From: Pseudomonadales bacterium
GTDB lineage: Bacteria > Pseudomonadota > Gammaproteobacteria > Pseudomonadales > Ketobacteraceae
Direction of reading: 5' to 3'
Assembly (NCBI GenBank): GCA_002701845.1
Contig: NZXG01000023.1
Span: 62,001-126,000 of the forward strand
Length of the DNA: 64,000 nt
The translations under genes were made by a program, and so were the position numbers. The notes beneath the pieces were generated by a model that was not told where the DNA came from, made no database searches, and saw only the letters and a program-made list of their open reading frames with translations. Below, one piece after another: positions 37,209 to 45,579 of this stretch; the first letter of the stretch is position 1, and each line of letters begins with the position of its first letter.

Positions 37209-38597
37209 ATGGATAATACAATTCGTTTTCTGCGTGCCCCGGCGGGCGCTCCCCGATACCTTAGTCTTTGCATCACTTTACTATTGTTGTTGGGGCTCAG
37301 CCCGGGGACCGGCGCCGAGGTATTGAGCCTGCCCCAGGCGGTGGCGCTGGCCCAGCGCCAGGATCCCTGGCTGACGGGCAATCGTTACCGGCAACAGTCT
37401 TTGGAGGCTGAGAGCGTGGCCGCCGGCACCCTGCCGGATCCGAAACTCAGCCTGGGCTTTGCCAATGTGCCCACCGACACCTGGGATTTCAATCAGGAGC
37501 CCATGACCCAGTTCAAAGTGGGGGTGATCCAGATGTTTCCCCGGGGGGAGCAACGGTCCCTGCAACGCCAACAGCTGCAGCAGCGCAGTGCCCGACTGCC
37601 GCTGGAGCGGCACCAACGGCTGGCCCAGGTGGAGCTGACGGTCACCCGGCTCTGGCTGGAGGCATGGCAGGCACAGCAGGCCATTCGCCTGATCGAGAAC
37701 CATCGTTACCTGTTCGAGCAGATGGCGGATATCACTCAAAGCCAATACAGCTCGGCGCTGGGCCGCACCCGGCAACAGGATGTGATTCGGGCGCAGTTGG
37801 AACTGACCCGGCTGGAGGATCGCCTGACCCGGCTGCAGCAGCAGCTCGACACCAGCCTGGCACGGCTGGCCCGCTGGACCAGCCAGGTGCAGCAGGGTGA
37901 GTCCGGCTATGAACGGGTGCGCCCGTCGCTTCAATTGCTGGCGGAGTTGCCGCAAATCCCCCTGCGAATGCCGGACCGGCTGTTGCGGCAGCCGGCGGAC
38001 TGGCCGCAACTGGCGGACTATTTTCTGCAACACCCCTCAGTCCAGAGCCTGGCTCAGGAGATCGCGGTCAGCGCCACCGAAGTGGCCCTGGCCCGCCAGC
38101 AATACCGCCCGGAATGGGGCCTCAACGCCAGCTACGGTTATCGGGAGGACGCGCCCATGGGCATGGAGCGGGCGGATTTTTTCTCGCTGGGAATTACTGT
38201 GGATCTGCCTCTGTTCACAGGTAACCGTCAGGACCAACAGGTAGCCGCCGCCAGCGCCAGACAGGCATCCCTGCAGAGCGACAAAACCCTCCAGCTGCAA
38301 AAACTCTGGGCCCGTTTCGAGGCCGCTAAAGCCCAGTGGCTCAGGCTGGAGCAACGGCAGGCGCTGTATCGGAACAAGTTGTTGCCGCAAATTCATCAAC
38401 AGGCGGAGGCGTCGCTCACCGCTTACACCAATGACAACGGCGATTTTGCCGAAGTGATGCGGGACCGGATCGCGGAGCTGAATGCCCGTATCGACATGCT
38501 CACCATCAGTGCTGAGCAGCGCCAGGCGGTGGCGCAGCTTAACTATTGTTTTACCGGCGTCGCTGACCGCGCTTTGGAGGATTCCAGCCATGAATAA
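37209..38597 (+). CDS. cusC: TolC-family outer-membrane protein of the Cus-type efflux system
   Basis: This is the outer-membrane channel for tripartite efflux, 462 residues from ATG 37209, which follows CAGGAACC. A signal peptide (YLSLCITLLLLLGLSPGTGA) precedes two TolC-type OEP repeats. LPDPKLSLGFANVPTDTW and FFSLGITVDLPLFTGNRQ are the paired beta-strand regions, with long coiled coils between (QLELTRLEDRLTRLQQQLDT). No lipobox Cys is evident, unlike Escherichia coli CusC. It overlaps cusB by 8 bases. The metal is inferred from the partners. Confidence 0.87.
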   Translation: MDNTIRFLRAPAGAPRYLSLCITLLLLLGLSPGTGAEVLSLPQAVALAQRQDPWLTGNRYRQQSLEAESVAAGTLPDPKLSLGFANVPTDTWDFNQEPMTQFKVGVIQMFPRGEQRSLQRQQLQQRSARLPLERHQRLAQVELTVTRLWLEAWQAQQAIRLIENHRYLFEQMADITQSQYSSALGRTRQQDVIRAQLELTRLEDRLTRLQQQLDTSLARLARWTSQVQQGESGYERVRPSLQLLAELPQIPLRMPDRLLRQPADWPQLADYFLQHPSVQSLAQEIAVSATEVALARQQYRPEWGLNASYGYREDAPMGMERADFFSLGITVDLPLFTGNRQDQQVAAASARQASLQSDKTLQLQKLWARFEAAKAQWLRLEQRQALYRNKLLPQIHQQAEASLTAYTNDNGDFAEVMRDRIAELNARIDMLTISAEQRQAVAQLNYCFTGVADRALEDSSHE

Positions 38598-40128
38598 ATC
38601 CGTTATTTTCATTAGCGTTGTGGGTGGTGCATTGCTGGGAGCGGCGACCGTCTGGTGGCTGGCGCCCCGGTCCTCCGACAACACCGACGGCGGGACTAGT
38701 AGCGAGCCTGAGCCGTTGTACTGGGTGGCTCCCATGGATCCCAATTACCAACGTGACAAGCCCGGCAAATCCCCCATGGGCATGGATTTGATTCCGGTGT
38801 ACGCCGAGGATCAGCAGGGTCCGGACAGCGGCCCGGGCACCGTGTCCATCTCACCGGAAGTGGTGAACAACCTGGGCGTACGCACCGCCCCCGCCGAGCA
38901 GGCCCCACTGGAGACCGAAATCAATACCGTGGGCTACGTGCACTACAACGAAGACAAGTTGATTCATCTGCACCCGCGGGTGGAAGGCTGGATCGAGAAG
39001 CTTTATATCAAAGCAGAGGGCGATCCGGTGGCCGCCGGCGAACCGGTTTATGATCTTTACGCGCCGGCCCTGGTGAATGCCCAGGAAGAATATCTGCTGG
39101 CGCTGGAGCGCAATAACCAGCGTCTGATCAGCGCCGCCAGCGAGCGGTTGCGGGCGCTGCAACTGGCGGAAAAAACCATCGACCGGTTACGCCGCACCCG
39201 ACAGGTGCAGCAGACCGTCACTTTGTACTCACCGCAGGATGGGGTCGTGGACAACCTTAATATCCGGGAAGGGTTTTACGTGCAGCCGGGCACCACGCTG
39301 ATGTCCATCGGTGCGCTGGATGAAGTCTGGGTTGGGGCCGAAGTGTTCGAGCGGCAGGCGGCTCTGGTGGAGGCCGGGGCGCCGGTGACCATGACGCTGG
39401 ACTATCTGCCGGGACGTACCTGGCAGGGGCAGGTGGACTACGTTTATCCCACGTTGGATGCGGAGACCCGCACCATCAAGCTGCGGATGCGTTTCGCCAA
39501 TCCGGACCGGGTCCTGAAGCCGAATATGTTTGCCCAGGTATCCATACAGGCCCGGGGCGAGACCTCGGGCCTGCTGATTCCGCGCGAGGCCTTGATCCGA
39601 ACCGGTAACAGCGATCGGGTGGTGCTGGCCCTGGGGGACGGCCGGTTCAAGTCCATTAATGTCAAAGTAGGTCGGGTGACCCCTGACAAAGTGGAAATTC
39701 TCGACGGCCTGCGGGCGGGGGAAAAGGTGGTTACCTCGGCCCAGTTTCTGCTGGATTCCGAGTCCGCCAAGTCCTCGGATTTCAAGCGCATGCATCACCA
39801 GAGTCAGAACCAGGCAGACGCCAGCCGTCAGGCCGATGTCATGGGTATCATCAACAGTCTGGACCAGGAACAGCGAGTGATGAATATCTCCCGGGAGGCC
39901 ATCCCCAAATGGAATCGGGGGCCGGCCACCATGGATTTTCAGGTGAGCGAGGCAGTGGACATGACAGCGCTGAAACCGGGCATGTCCATTCACTTCGTAT
40001 TCGAAATCACCCCCCAGCGGGAATTTCTGGTGACTGTGGTTCACCCCATGGATGGCAACGTCGGCGGCGGTTCCGGGGCTCACGACAGCATGGATCACAG
40101 CAATCATGAGGGGATGAACCATGATTGA
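38590..40128 (+). CDS. cusB: Cus-type periplasmic adaptor with N-terminal metal-binding and C-terminal CusF-like domains
   Basis: This membrane-fusion protein links CusA to CusC in copper/silver efflux. Its 512 residues begin with a membrane anchor (VIFISVVGGALLGAATVWWL). A heavy-metal-binding domain follows near 44-73, YWVAPMDPNYQRDKPGKSP then MGMDLIP, rich in Met. The barrel-sandwich and beta-barrel core spans about 95-405. The tail from about 420 to 495 resembles CusF: VMGIINSLDQEQRVMNISR, then WNRGPATMDFQV and LKPGMSIHFVFEI, with the Trp and Met positions CusF uses for Cu(I). It ends in a His/Met-rich run. It overlaps cusC and cusA by 8 bases each. Confidence 0.92.
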   Translation: MNKSVIFISVVGGALLGAATVWWLAPRSSDNTDGGTSSEPEPLYWVAPMDPNYQRDKPGKSPMGMDLIPVYAEDQQGPDSGPGTVSISPEVVNNLGVRTAPAEQAPLETEINTVGYVHYNEDKLIHLHPRVEGWIEKLYIKAEGDPVAAGEPVYDLYAPALVNAQEEYLLALERNNQRLISAASERLRALQLAEKTIDRLRRTRQVQQTVTLYSPQDGVVDNLNIREGFYVQPGTTLMSIGALDEVWVGAEVFERQAALVEAGAPVTMTLDYLPGRTWQGQVDYVYPTLDAETRTIKLRMRFANPDRVLKPNMFAQVSIQARGETSGLLIPREALIRTGNSDRVVLALGDGRFKSINVKVGRVTPDKVEILDGLRAGEKVVTSAQFLLDSESAKSSDFKRMHHQSQNQADASRQADVMGIINSLDQEQRVMNISREAIPKWNRGPATMDFQVSEAVDMTALKPGMSIHFVFEITPQREFLVTVVHPMDGNVGGGSGAHDSMDHSNHEGMNHD

Positions 40129-43100
40129 GTCCATTATTCACTGGTCGGTGCACAATCGCTTCTTCGTGCTGCTGGCCATGGTGCTGGTGGTGGGTGTGGG
40201 TGGCTACGCCGTGCAGAATACCCCGGTGGATGCCATTCCGGATCTGTCCGATGTGCAGGTGATCATCAAAACCAGTTATCCGGGGCAGGCGCCGCAAGTG
40301 GTGGAGGATCAGGTGACCTATCCCCTCACCACCGCCATGCTGTCGGTGCCCGGCGCGCAAACGGTGCGGGGGTTTTCTTTTTTCGGTGACTCCTATGTCT
40401 ATGTGATATTCGACGATGATACCGATCTATACTGGGCCCGCAGCCGGGTGCTGGAATATCTCAGTCAGGTGGCGCCTAATCTGCCGGCGGGAGCCAACCC
40501 GCAACTGGGTCCGGACGCCACCGGCGTGGGCTGGGTTTATATTTACGCCCTGGTGGATCGCAGCGGCCGTCACGACATCAGTCAGCTGCGTTCGATTCAG
40601 GACTGGTTTTTAAAGTACGAATTGCAAACCGTACCTGGCGTCTCCGAGGTGGCCGCCGTGGGGGGGATGGTGAAGCAATATCAGGTGCAGGTGAATCCCG
40701 ACAAACTGCGGGCGTTTGGCATTCCCCTGTCCCATATTCAAACCGCCATTCGCCGGGGCAACCAGGAGGTGGGGGCGTCGGTGGTGGAGATGGCCGAAGC
40801 CGAATATATGGTACGGGCCACCGGGTATATTCAGAACAGCGATGATCTGGGCAGTGTGCCCCTGGGGGTGAACCGTAACGGCGCGCCGCTGTTGCTGAAG
40901 GATGTGGCGAATATCGTCATCGGCCCGCAAATGCGGCGCGGGGTGGCGGAACTCAACGGCGAGGGGGAAACCGTCGGTGGCGTGGTGGTCATGCGTTTCG
41001 GGGAAAACGCGCAACAGACCATAGCCGGAGTCAAAGCCAAACTGGCCCAGCTCAAACAGGGCTTGCCCGACGGCGTGGAAGTGGTGCCGGTTTACGACCG
41101 CTCCGATCTGATTGCCCGGGCGGTGCGCAACCTCTGGCAAAAGCTGGGGGAAGAACTGTTACTGGTGGCGCTGGTGTGCGTCCTGTTTCTGTTGCACGTA
41201 CGTTCTTCCCTGGTGGCGGTGATCAGTCTGCCCATCGGTATTCTGGCGGCTTTTATTATCATGTACTGGCAGGGGCTGAACGCCAACATCATGTCCCTGG
41301 GGGGGATTGCCATCGCCATCGGCGCCATGATCGACGGCGCCATCGTGATGATCGAGAACATGCACAAGCATATGGAGGCGGAGCCGCTGACCCCGGACAA
41401 CCGCTGGCAGGTGGTGGCCCGTTCCGCCGCCGAGGTGGGGCCATCGTTGTTCTTCAGCCTGTTGATTATTACGGTGAGCTTTGTGCCGGTGTTCACCCTG
41501 GAGGCGCAGGAGGGACGCATGTTTTCCCCTCTGGCCTACACCAAGACTTACGCCATGGCGGCAGCGGCGGTGCTGGCCATTACGCTGGTGCCGGTGCTAA
41601 TGGGTTATTTTATCCGGGGCCGGGTGGTGGCGGAGCGCAAAAATCCGGTAAACCGTTTTCTGCTGTGGCTGTACCGTCCGGCGATCTCGGCGTTGTTGCG
41701 CTTTCCCCGCCTCACCCTGGCCGCGGCCCTGGTGGTTACCGCGCTGGGATTATGGCCGGCCGGCAAGATTGGCAGCGAGTTTATGCCGCCTTTGGATGAA
41801 GGCGATCTGATGTATATGCCCACCACCTATCCCGGCATCTCCATTGGTAAGGCCCGGGAGCTGTTACAGCAGACTGACAAGCTGATCCGCACGGTTCCCG
41901 AGGTGGAAAACGTATTTGGCAAAGTGGGGCGGGCGGACACCGCCACCGATCCCGCACCTCTCACCATGATTGAAACCTTTATTCAGTTGAAACCCAGAAG
42001 TGAATGGCGACCGGGTCTCACCACCCATGATTTGAAACAGGAGTTGGACCGACTGGTGCAGTTGCCGGGGGTCACCAATGCCTGGGTGATGCCCATAAAA
42101 ACCCGTATCGATATGCTCGCCACCGGCATCAAAACCCCAGTGGGTATCAAAGTGGCGGGCCCGGATCTGACGGTGATTCAACGCATCGGCCAGCAGCTGG
42201 AACAGATTCTGGAACCGGTGCCGGGCACCGCCTCGGTGTATTCCGAGCGGGTGGCCGGCGGCCGTTATATCAAAGTGGATATTGAGCGGGAAAAAGCCGC
42301 CCGCTACGGTTTGAATATTGCCGATGTACAGCAGGTGGTGGCCACGGCCATTGGCGGCATGAACGTCACCCAGACCGTGGAAGGGCTGGAACGGTATCCG
42401 GTCAATCTGCGCTATCCCCAGGATTATCGCGACAACCCGGAACGGCTGGCGCTGCTGCCCATTGTCACCCCCACCGGCCAGCGGGTGCCCTTGGGGGATG
42501 TGGCGCGGGTCTACGTGGAAGAGGGCCCGCCGGGCATTAAAAGTGAAAATGCCCGGCTTAACGGCTGGACCTTTATCGATATTGAGGGTGTGGATGTGGG
42601 CACCTACGTGGAACGGGCCCGGGCCGTGGTCAAGGAGGAACTGGAGCTGCCGGCGGGCTATTCCATCCACTGGGCGGGTCAATATGAATATATGCAACGG
42701 GCCAAGGAGAAGCTGAGTTACGTGGTGCCTCTCACTTTGATGATTATTGTGGTGTTGCTGTACATGAATTTCCGCAGTGGCGCCGAGGTGGGCCTGATTC
42801 TGTTCACGCTGCCCCTGGCCATGGTGGGGGGCATCATGCTGATGTGGCTGGAAGGGTTTAATCTTTCCGTGGCCGCGGCGGTGGGCTTTATTGCCCTGGC
42901 CGGCGTGGCGGCGGAAACCGGCGTGATCATGCTGCAGTATCTGAAACAGTCCTGGCAGCAGGCGGCGGCCGGTGGCGCCCCCACGGTGGCCGAATTACGT
43001 GAAGCCATGGTGGAGGGGGCCTGTCGCCGGGTGCGGCCGGTGATGATGACTGCCATCGCCACCATTGTCGGCCTGCTGCCGGTGATGTACGGCAGCGGCA

Positions 43101-43237
43101 CCGGCTCGGAGGTGATGAGCCGGATTGCCGCCCCCATGGTGGGCGGTATGATTTCAGCGGTGCTGCTCACACTGTTTGTGCTGCCGGTCAGTTACTTCCT
43201 GTGGTTGCGGCTGCGGGCCGGGTCTGTGGATAAATAA
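40121..43237 (+). CDS. cusA: Heavy-metal RND efflux permease (CusA/CzcA type)
   Basis: This inner-membrane proton-driven pump has 1038 residues, the HME-RND length. It starts MIESIIHWSVHNRFFVLLA, has twelve membrane segments in two halves, and GAMIDGAIVMIENMHKHME carries the charged residues of TM4 used in proton relay. TYPGISIGKARELLQQTD and the C-terminal VGFIALAGVAAETGVIMLQYL are typical of the monovalent copper/silver branch. With the CusF-like tail on the adaptor and the Cys/His-rich leader gene, copper or silver is more likely than zinc or cobalt. It is the last gene of the operon; its stop is 2 bases from the convergent gene's stop. Confidence 0.94.
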   Translation: MIESIIHWSVHNRFFVLLAMVLVVGVGGYAVQNTPVDAIPDLSDVQVIIKTSYPGQAPQVVEDQVTYPLTTAMLSVPGAQTVRGFSFFGDSYVYVIFDDDTDLYWARSRVLEYLSQVAPNLPAGANPQLGPDATGVGWVYIYALVDRSGRHDISQLRSIQDWFLKYELQTVPGVSEVAAVGGMVKQYQVQVNPDKLRAFGIPLSHIQTAIRRGNQEVGASVVEMAEAEYMVRATGYIQNSDDLGSVPLGVNRNGAPLLLKDVANIVIGPQMRRGVAELNGEGETVGGVVVMRFGENAQQTIAGVKAKLAQLKQGLPDGVEVVPVYDRSDLIARAVRNLWQKLGEELLLVALVCVLFLLHVRSSLVAVISLPIGILAAFIIMYWQGLNANIMSLGGIAIAIGAMIDGAIVMIENMHKHMEAEPLTPDNRWQVVARSAAEVGPSLFFSLLIITVSFVPVFTLEAQEGRMFSPLAYTKTYAMAAAAVLAITLVPVLMGYFIRGRVVAERKNPVNRFLLWLYRPAISALLRFPRLTLAAALVVTALGLWPAGKIGSEFMPPLDEGDLMYMPTTYPGISIGKARELLQQTDKLIRTVPEVENVFGKVGRADTATDPAPLTMIETFIQLKPRSEWRPGLTTHDLKQELDRLVQLPGVTNAWVMPIKTRIDMLATGIKTPVGIKVAGPDLTVIQRIGQQLEQILEPVPGTASVYSERVAGGRYIKVDIEREKAARYGLNIADVQQVVATAIGGMNVTQTVEGLERYPVNLRYPQDYRDNPERLALLPIVTPTGQRVPLGDVARVYVEEGPPGIKSENARLNGWTFIDIEGVDVGTYVERARAVVKEELELPAGYSIHWAGQYEYMQRAKEKLSYVVPLTLMIIVVLLYMNFRSGAEVGLILFTLPLAMVGGIMLMWLEGFNLSVAAAVGFIALAGVAAETGVIMLQYLKQSWQQAAAGGAPTVAELREAMVEGACRRVRPVMMTAIATIVGLLPVMYGSGTGSEVMSRIAAPMVGGMISAVLLTLFVLPVSYFLWLRLRAGSVDK

Positions 43238-43239
43238 CA

Positions 43240-43863
43240 TCAGATAAACTGTACCGGCGGCGTCAGGTGCGCCTCCGGCATGGCGTTGGTTTTCTGTAGG
43301 GCCGCGTTAAGCATCTGGTCGGTCTTGACCGGGCCGTACAGTTGGCAGCATTCCACATACCCCAGGTTAAACAACTTGCGCAGTAGTCCCAGTTCCGCCC
43401 GGTTGGGCATGGCTTTGGGCCCCTGCCGCAGCCACTCCAGAATCTGGCGCAGGCTGGCGCCATCATATTGAGTGGCTTGAATGCCCTCGAACTGGGCCCG
43501 GGTAATGGCCAGGCGGTCCGCCGGTTGCGCCAGACTGAGAAACGCTTCCTGCAGCGCCTGATACACCATCAGGCCATTGCGATCCAGGGCGGTGCCGGCA
43601 TCGGGATCCAGCGTCACCGGCGTTGGGGTTCTGGCGCCGGCGCCCACGGACATGGTGGCCCGGGACAACTCCCGAAACAGCTGCCCCTTCTTAATGGGAA
43701 TCTGGTAGTTGCTGTAGAGTTCATCCAAAAACGCGCTGATGCCGAACTGCGGGCGGGTGGCGTACTTTTCCTCCCAGAACGTCATCACCTCCCCCTGAAT
43801 CCGCTGATCCAGGTTACTGGCCAGTACCGCCAGAAACGCATTTTTCCGATCCTTGACTAACAT
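43240..43863 (-). CDS. Unrecognised conserved-looking protein, 207 residues
   Basis: I do not recognise this protein. It is soluble, mostly helical, and begins MLVKDRKNAFLAVLASNLDQ. Features are TFWEEKYATRPQFGISAFL, an internal Ala/Thr/Pro patch (GAGARTPTPVTLDP) and a C-terminal helical part with LLRKLFNLGYVECCQLYGP. No signal peptide or membrane helix is seen. It lies between the convergent cusA (2 bases away) and amtB (15 bases upstream, same strand), so it may be co-transcribed with amtB. That spacing and the clean codon use make it a real gene. Confidence 0.7.
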   Translation of the reverse strand: MLVKDRKNAFLAVLASNLDQRIQGEVMTFWEEKYATRPQFGISAFLDELYSNYQIPIKKGQLFRELSRATMSVGAGARTPTPVTLDPDAGTALDRNGLMVYQALQEAFLSLAQPADRLAITRAQFEGIQATQYDGASLRQILEWLRQGPKAMPNRAELGLLRKLFNLGYVECCQLYGPVKTDQMLNAALQKTNAMPEAHLTPPVQFI

Positions 43864-43878
43864 GCCAGGCCTCCTGCT

Positions 43879-45162
43879 TTACTTGTAGCTCTGGGTTAAC
43901 TGATGGAACTCCGGATAACCCACTTCGTGATGTTCGGTGAAGTCCAGGCCACGCTGTTCATGCTCCGGGCCCACCCGCAGCCCAAAGGCCAGATTGATCA
44001 GCTGAAACAGCACCAGACTGCCGAAAAAGGCCCAGGCGAATCCGGCCCCCACGCCCACCAGCTGGGTCATGACCCGTTCGGCGTTGAACAGATCATCCTG
44101 GTAAAACAGGCCGGCCGCCAGGGTACCCCAGGCACCACAGATACCGTGGACGGGAATGGCGCCCACCACATCGTCGACTTTGCAGTACAGCAACAACTGA
44201 GTGCTGGGCACAATCAGCAGGCCGGCCATAAAACCGGTCAGTACGGCGTACTGGGGATCCATGCTGGCACAGCCGGCGGTGATACCCACCAGCCCGCCCA
44301 GGGCCCCATTGACGCAGGAGGTCAGCAGCACCGGCTGGCGTGCCAGGGCGCAATAGACCACAGTACCCACCGCGCCGGCACAGGCCGCCAGATGCGTGTT
44401 CAGCGCGATGCCGCCCAGGCTGGCGGAAGCCTCCAGGGTGGAACCGGCATTGAACCCGAACCAGCCCATCCAGAGGATGAATCCGCCCAGGGCCACCAGC
44501 GACAGATTGTGACCGGGAATGTCCCGGGGCAGGCCGGTATTGCGGTCAAAGCGGCCCAGGCGCGGGCCAATGACGATGGCGGCCGCCAGCGCGCACCAGC
44601 CGCCCACGGAGTGCACTACGGTGGAACCGGCAAAATCCACGAAGCCCAGCTGTGCCAGCCAGCCATCACCGTTCCAGACCCAGGCGCCGTAGATGGGATA
44701 AACCAGCGCGGTCACCACAATGGCGCAGATGATGTAGCTGATAAAGCGGGTGCGCTCGGCGATGGCGCCGCTGACGATGGTGGCGGCGGTGGCCGCGAAC
44801 ATGGATTGGAACAAAAGCAGAGTGTAGTCCTGCTGGGAGGCACTGTTCAGCATAAACTGGGACTGCCCGAACCAGCCGGTGCTGTTCTGGCCGAACATCA
44901 GCCCATAGCCCACGGTCCAGAACACCAGGGTGGCGATACAGACATCGATGAAATTCTTCATCATCACATTAATGGCATTCTTCGCCCGGGTGCTGCCGGA
45001 TTCCAGCAGGGCAAACCCGGCCTGCATAAAAAACACCAGAACCGACGCGGTGACCACCCACAGGGTGTTCATATTAATGGTGATCTCCGGATCGGCGGCA
45101 AAGGCGCCGGCGGGCAGCAATGTCAGAAGGCCGGCGGCCCCCAGCAAACGCATGAATTTCAC
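43879..45162 (-). CDS. amtB: Ammonium transporter AmtB
   Basis: This inner-membrane channel takes up ammonium. It has 427 residues from a GTG at 45162 with GAGGA eight bases before it; the ATG at 45153 is a second option. A signal-like segment (LLGAAGLLTLLPAGAFA) precedes eleven membrane helices. The pore histidines are in VVHSVGGWCALAAA and IPVHGICGAWGTLAAG, and NTLWVVTASVLVFFMQAGFA opens the first helix. The C-terminal cytoplasmic tail is short. The usual partner glnK is not beside it here. Nitrogen control is expected, but I found no well-spaced sigma-54 site upstream. Confidence 0.95.
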   Translation of the reverse strand: MKFMRLLGAAGLLTLLPAGAFAADPEITINMNTLWVVTASVLVFFMQAGFALLESGSTRAKNAINVMMKNFIDVCIATLVFWTVGYGLMFGQNSTGWFGQSQFMLNSASQQDYTLLLFQSMFAATAATIVSGAIAERTRFISYIICAIVVTALVYPIYGAWVWNGDGWLAQLGFVDFAGSTVVHSVGGWCALAAAIVIGPRLGRFDRNTGLPRDIPGHNLSLVALGGFILWMGWFGFNAGSTLEASASLGGIALNTHLAACAGAVGTVVYCALARQPVLLTSCVNGALGGLVGITAGCASMDPQYAVLTGFMAGLLIVPSTQLLLYCKVDDVVGAIPVHGICGAWGTLAAGLFYQDDLFNAERVMTQLVGVGAGFAWAFFGSLVLFQLINLAFGLRVGPEHEQRGLDFTEHHEVGYPEFHQLTQSYK

Positions 45163-45579
45163 GATGCAGTCCTCAAAATGAGTGTGATGGAGTTAAAAGT
45201 TTGTGGCTCTAAAAGGTTTAGACGGGGGCTTTGGCTTGGTCAATTGTTGAGCTGTCATGGGTAGGCGACGGCACCGGAGTTGACTCCGTGGTCCCAGGAT
45301 TGGCACAAAAAAGGTGCGGGAATAGTCTTGTTGTTTCAGTGGATTAACTGCGGCGCTCGGGAGTGGTGCGGCGGCGGAAGCTGGATGTATATTTTTGTAA
45401 AAGGTTAGCCAGCGGGGCGGGCCCGTGGCACAGGCCGCCTGCCAAATAATAATATAAATAAAAATGATTATCGTATAACTAATGCTCAGGCCCGCAGTAA
45501 TTTAAGCCCCATGCTGCGTCCGGGCTGCCACATTTAATTCGGGCGCGCCTGTCTGTAGTCAAGCATGGGGATTTTGATA
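45163..45579. other. Divergent control region between amtB and the TonB receptor
   Basis: This 417-base gap holds no protein-like frame. The amtB side has an inverted repeat CGGAGT-TG-ACTCCG at 45275-45288, a possible operator. GGCAC and GTGC flank an A-run near 45301-45317. The receptor side is AT-rich (45445-45485) and includes a Fur-box-like site. I could not fix either transcription start. Confidence 0.5.
45460..45478. promoter_or_regulatory. Possible Fur box upstream of the TonB receptor
   Basis: The 19 bases centred on ATGATTATC match 11 of 19 positions of the Fur consensus GATAATGATAATCATTATC. The site lies about 100 bases before the receptor start in an AT-rich patch. Iron control would suit the downstream receptor and PepSY cassette. 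The match is moderate. Confidence 0.5.

Noticed and set aside
43903-45264. Open frame of 453 codons opposite amtB
   Set aside because: The minus strand is unmistakably AmtB; the plus translation is low-complexity His/Gln/Gly sequence.
45300-45320. Sigma-54 promoter for amtB (TGGCAC ... TGC)
   Set aside because: The GG-to-GC distance is 12 rather than 10 bases, and the motif points away from amtB.
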